A stretch of DNA of 8,619 nucleotides, taken from an uncultured Kiloniellales bacterium (GTDB lineage: Bacteria; Pseudomonadota; Alphaproteobacteria; Kiloniellales; JAKSDN01). Under the pieces are notes generated by a model. The model saw only the letters and a list, made by a program, of their open reading frames with translations. It made no database searches and was not told the DNA's origin. The stretch is taken from assembly GCA_937974415.1 (NCBI GenBank), contig CALJXB010000265.1, positions 1-8,619 on the forward strand, read 5' to 3'. Position 1 is the first letter of the stretch. The number at the start of each line of letters is the position of its first letter. The translations under genes were made by a program, and so were the position numbers. Below are positions 6,190-8,619 of this stretch, in pieces.

Positions 6190-7797
6190 TTACATGCGGA
6201 ACAGGCCGAAGCGGGTCGGCTCGATGGGCGCGTTGAGCGAAGCCGAGATGGCGAGGCCCAGGGTCCGGCGAGTGTCCTGCGGATCGATGATGCCGTCGTC
6301 CCACAGCCGCGCCGTGGCGTAATAGGGATGGCCCTGGCGCTCGTATTGCTCGAGCAGCGGCGCCTTGAAGGCCGCCTCCGCCTTCTTGGTCCAGCGTTCG
6401 CCCTTGGCCTCGAGGCCGTCGCGCTTGACGGTGGCCAGCACGTTGGCCGCCTGCTCGCCGCCCATAACCGAGATCCGCGCGTTCGGCCACATCCAGAGAA
6501 ACCTTGGCCCGAAGGCGCGGCCGCACATGCCGTAGTTGCCGGCCCCGAAGCTGCCGCCGACGATCACGGTGAACTTGGGCACCCGGGCGCAGGCGACGGC
6601 GGTGACCAGCTTGGCTCCGTCCTTGGCGATGCCGCCCGCCTCGTACTTGCTGCCGACCATGAAGCCGGTGATGTTCTGCAGGAAAATGAGCGGCACGCCC
6701 CGCTGGCAGCAGAGCTCGACGAAGTGGGCGCCCTTCAAGGCCGAGTCCGAGAAGAGGATACCGTTGTTGGCCACGATGCCGACGGGGTATCCCAGGATCC
6801 GGGCGAAGCCGCAGACCAGGGTGGTGCCGTAGAGCGCCTTGAACTCGTCGAACTCGCTGGCGTCAACCAGCCGGGCGATCACCTCACGGCTGTCGTACGG
6901 CGTCTTGAGGTCCTTCGGAACGATGCCGCAGATTTCCGCGGGATCGTAGAGCGGTTCCTTGGGCTCCGCGACGGCCAGGGGATTGCGTTTCACCCTATTG
7001 AGGTTCGCGACGATGCGCCGAGCGACGGCGAGCGCTTGCCCGTCGTTCTCGGCCATGTGGTCGGTGACGCCCGAGGTCCGGGCATGCACCTCGGCGCCGC
7101 CCAGCTCCTCGGCGCTCACCTCCTCGCCGGTCGCCGCCTTCACCAGGGGCGGACCCCCGAGGAAGATGGTGCCCTGGTTGCGCACGATGATGCTCTCGTC
7201 GGACATGGCCGGCACATAGGCGCCGCCGGCGGTGCAGGAGCCCATGACCACGGCGATCTGGGCGATGCCCTCGGCCGACATGTTGGCTTGGTTGTAGAAG
7301 ATGCGGCCGAAATGCTCCCGGTCGGGGAACACCTCGTCCTGGTTGGGCAGATTGGCCCCGCCGGAATCCACCAGGTAGATGCACGGGAGGCGATTCTCCC
7401 GGGCGATCTCCTGGGCGCGCAGATGCTTTTTCACGGTCACCGGATAGTAGGTGCCGCCCGTCACCGTCGCGTCGTTGGCGATCCCCAGGCATTCGCTGCC
7501 TGCGACGCGGCCGATGCCGGCGATCAGCCCGGCCGCCGGCACGTCGGTGCCGTACATGCCGTAGGCCGCCAGCTGGCTCAGCTCCAGGAACGGCGCCCCG
7601 GGGTCGAGCAGGCTCCTGACCCGCTCGCGGGGCAACAGCTTGCCGCGCGCCAGATGCTTCTCTCGCGCCGCCTCGCCGCCGCCCTCCTTGACTTGCGTTA
7701 CCTTGGCCTGCAGGTCGGCGACCAGCGCGCCGAGGGCCTTTGCGTTGTCGCGGAAGGCCTCGGACTTGGTATCGATCGCGCTCTTGAAAACCGTCAT
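6190..7797 (-). CDS. mccB: 3-methylcrotonyl-CoA carboxylase beta (carboxyltransferase) subunit, EC 6.4.1.4
   Basis: Carboxyltransferase half of methylcrotonyl-CoA carboxylase: it moves the carboxyl group from MccA-bound biotin onto 3-methylcrotonyl-CoA, giving 3-methylglutaconyl-CoA. At 535 residues it has the usual length. It has two crotonase-like halves: the N half contains [10 protein letters not shown] (144-153) and the oxyanion segment [16 protein letters not shown] (186-201), and the C half contains [11 protein letters not shown] (372-382) and [15 protein letters not shown] (415-429). The [10 protein letters not shown] stretch and the FGLFRM C-terminus are characteristic of MccB rather than the propionyl-CoA PccB. 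ATG 7797 is the first start after an in-frame TGA 21 nt upstream, yet no clear Shine-Dalgarno precedes it. It is the first gene of the operon and sits next to the GATC repeat array in the divergent intergenic region. Also called liuB. Confidence 0.96.
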   Translation of the reverse strand: MTVFKSAIDTKSEAFRDNAKALGALVADLQAKVTQVKEGGGEAAREKHLARGKLLPRERVRSLLDPGAPFLELSQLAAYGMYGTDVPAAGLIAGIGRVAGSECLGIANDATVTGGTYYPVTVKKHLRAQEIARENRLPCIYLVDSGGANLPNQDEVFPDREHFGRIFYNQANMSAEGIAQIAVVMGSCTAGGAYVPAMSDESIIVRNQGTIFLGGPPLVKAATGEEVSAEELGGAEVHARTSGVTDHMAENDGQALAVARRIVANLNRVKRNPLAVAEPKEPLYDPAEICGIVPKDLKTPYDSREVIARLVDASEFDEFKALYGTTLVCGFARILGYPVGIVANNGILFSDSALKGAHFVELCCQRGVPLIFLQNITGFMVGSKYEAGGIAKDGAKLVTAVACARVPKFTVIVGGSFGAGNYGMCGRAFGPRFLWMWPNARISVMGGEQAANVLATVKRDGLEAKGERWTKKAEAAFKAPLLEQYERQGHPYYATARLWDDGIIDPQDTRRTLGLAISASLNAPIEPTRFGLFRM

Positions 7798-7809
7798 GGC
7801 CGCAGCCCG

Positions 7810-7853
7810 TGATCACCCTGTGATCGCCCCATGATCGCCCCACGATCATCGGT
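7810..7853. repeat. phased 11-bp GATC repeats with internal palindrome, possible operator
   Basis: Three and a half 11-bp units run in tandem: TGATCACCCTG (7810-7820), TGATCGCCCCA (7821-7831), TGATCGCCCCA again (7832-7842), then a degenerate CGATCATCGGT (7843-7853). GATC recurs exactly every 11 bp (7811, 7822, 7833, 7844), about one helical turn. Within it ATGATCG (7831-7837) and CGATCAT (7843-7849) form a perfect inverted repeat with a 5-bp spacer. It lies 12 bp upstream of the mccB start codon, so a bound regulator could block or aid initiation. It does not resemble the LiuR operator I know from other proteobacteria. Regulatory function is inference. Confidence 0.5.
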
Positions 7854-7939
7854 GCGAATCGCTTCCTGCCGCCAGGCCCAGCTTTGCCACAGGACCCGGC
7901 CGCCGCAAGAAGATTCCGCGCCTGTCAAAGTCCGCCACC

Positions 7940-7969
7940 TTGCTCTGGCAGCATCCGGCGCCCTATCGT
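7940..7969 (+). promoter_or_regulatory. candidate promoter of the PLP enzyme gene
   Basis: TTGCTC (7940-7945), an 18-nt spacer and TATCGT (7964-7969) form a weak sigma70-like promoter on the plus strand. It would leave a leader of only about 15 nt, just enough for the GGGAGG ribosome site at 7976-7981. The match is partial and could be chance. Confidence 0.25.
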
Positions 7970-7989
7970 CCTGCCGGGAGGCTGAGATC

Positions 7990-8619
7990 ATGGGCATGGA
8001 AACGGGATTGGGGCTGGCCGACCTGCGGGCCGGAGCCGAGTTGGTCTACCGGCATATTCCGCCGACACCGCAGTACGCCTGGCCGCTCTTGTCGGCCCGG
8101 GCCGGCTGCGAGGTCTGGGTAAAGCACGAGAACCACACGCCCATCGGCGCCTTCAAGCTGCGCGGCGGCCTGGTTTACATGGACGCGCTGAATCGCGAGC
8201 GGCCGGACGTCACCGGGGTCGTTGCGGCGACCCGCGGCAACCACGGCCAGTCCATCGCCTACGCCGCCCGGCGTGCCGGGCTAAAATGCGTGCTCGCCAT
8301 CCCCCACGGCAACAGCGTCGAGAAGAACGCGGCCATGGAGGCCTGGGGCGCCGAGCTGGTGGTCGAGGGCCACGACTTCCAGGCGGCCCTGGAGTACGCC
8401 CGCGAGCGCGCCGCCGGCGAGGGCCTCCACTTCGTCGAGTCCTTCCATCCGCGGCTGGTCCAGGGGGTGGCGAGCTATAGCCTGGAGCTGCTCGAGGCGG
8501 TGCCGGACCTCGACGCGGTCTATGTGCCGATTGGCCTGGGCTCCGGCATCTGCGGCATGATCGCCGCCCGCGACGCCCTCGGCCGCACGACCGAGGTGAT
8601 CGGCGTCACGTCTACCGAG
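7990..8619 (+). CDS. threonine dehydratase-family PLP enzyme (3'-truncated by window)
   Basis: A fold-type II pyridoxal-phosphate enzyme, open for 210 codons to the window edge, so the C-terminus is not seen. The start is ATG 7990 with GGGAGG (7976-7981) 8 nt upstream; a second ATG two codons later is possible. Landmarks: the PLP-binding lysine K56 in IGAFKLRGG, the cofactor/substrate loop TRGNHGQS (81-88, SxGNHxQ in the family), and the phosphate-binding glycine loop GLGSGICGM (182-190). The likely reaction is dehydration-deamination of threonine/serine or a related hydroxyamino acid; relatives include serine/threonine dehydratases, ectoine-pathway EutB-like enzymes and hydroxyaspartate dehydratases, which I cannot tell apart here. 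Threonine dehydratase yields 2-oxobutyrate, the entry to isoleucine synthesis, so a link to the divergent leucine operon is conceivable but unproven. Confidence 0.9.
   Translation, partial: MGMETGLGLADLRAGAELVYRHIPPTPQYAWPLLSARAGCEVWVKHENHTPIGAFKLRGGLVYMDALNRERPDVTGVVAATRGNHGQSIAYAARRAGLKCVLAIPHGNSVEKNAAMEAWGAELVVEGHDFQAALEYARERAAGEGLHFVESFHPRLVQGVASYSLELLEAVPDLDAVYVPIGLGSGICGMIAARDALGRTTEVIGVTSTE

Larger units (their letters stand above)
7798..7989. promoter_or_regulatory. divergent intergenic region between mccB and the PLP enzyme gene
   Basis: This 192-bp stretch must hold the promoters for the minus-strand leucine operon and the plus-strand PLP enzyme. Next to mccB it contains the phased GATC repeats listed separately. 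A perfect TTGACA faces mccB on the minus strand (7928-7923) but no convincing -10 follows at 16-18 nt; alphaproteobacterial promoters often have weak -10 elements, so it is only a candidate. No open reading frame of note and no RNA gene are seen here. Confidence 0.6.

Noticed and set aside
2399..7797. Propionyl-CoA or geranyl-CoA carboxylase instead of methylcrotonyl-CoA carboxylase
   Set aside because: The pairing of both subunits with a LiuC-type hydratase and HMG-CoA lyase in one operon, and the [10 protein letters not shown] segment of the beta subunit, fit methylcrotonyl-CoA carboxylase best.
5953..7812. 619-codon open frame on the plus strand, opposite mccB and liuC
   Set aside because: It is antisense to clear carboxylase and hydratase genes, is rich in Gly/Arg/His/Asp typical of GC-driven shadow frames, and has no recognisable domain.
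7923..7928. Perfect minus-strand TTGACA as a firm mccB promoter
   Set aside because: No acceptable -10 element lies 16-18 nt downstream, so I mention it only as a candidate within the intergenic region.

Overview
The window looks chromosomal and comes from a high-GC alphaproteobacterium, probably a Rhodospirillales-type lineage. The evidence is the 16S rRNA 5' region at the left edge (minus strand), which carries alphaproteobacterial signatures such as the GGACAATGGGCGCAAGCC block, and a DUF1489 gene, a family mostly seen in alphaproteobacteria. The order-level placement is inference from a partial 16S.

Layout: all but one gene lies on the minus strand. In transcription order (right to left) these are the 3-methylcrotonyl-CoA carboxylase beta subunit (6190-7797), methylglutaconyl-CoA hydratase (5382-6170), a potassium-channel-like membrane protein (4418-5329), the 3-methylcrotonyl-CoA carboxylase biotin-carrying alpha subunit (2399-4408), hydroxymethylglutaryl-CoA lyase (1457-2380) and a DUF1489 protein (940-1359). 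A leader with two candidate tandem promoters and a boxA-like element (about 408-810) follows, then the first ~407 nt of a 16S rRNA gene, cut by the window edge. On the plus strand a fold-type II PLP enzyme of the threonine dehydratase family starts at 7990 and is still open at the right edge. It is divergent from the carboxylase operon across a 192-bp intergenic region.

Four enzymes form the lower leucine catabolic pathway. MccA/MccB carboxylate 3-methylcrotonyl-CoA, the hydratase converts 3-methylglutaconyl-CoA to HMG-CoA, and the lyase splits this into acetyl-CoA and acetoacetate. Short gaps (19, 52, 0-9 and 18 nt) argue for one operon. Isovaleryl-CoA dehydrogenase and a dedicated regulator, usual partners in liu clusters, are not in the window.

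Most unusual points: a multi-pass K+ channel with a TVGYGD filter embedded in the operon and abutting mccA; an 11-bp phased GATC repeat array with an internal palindrome just before mccB; and a terminator-like hairpin plus T-tract overlapping the predicted start of the upstream rrn promoter. No mobile element, CRISPR array, phage gene or tRNA was seen. I found no evidence of a wholly new multi-gene system; the channel in a catabolic operon is the best lead.
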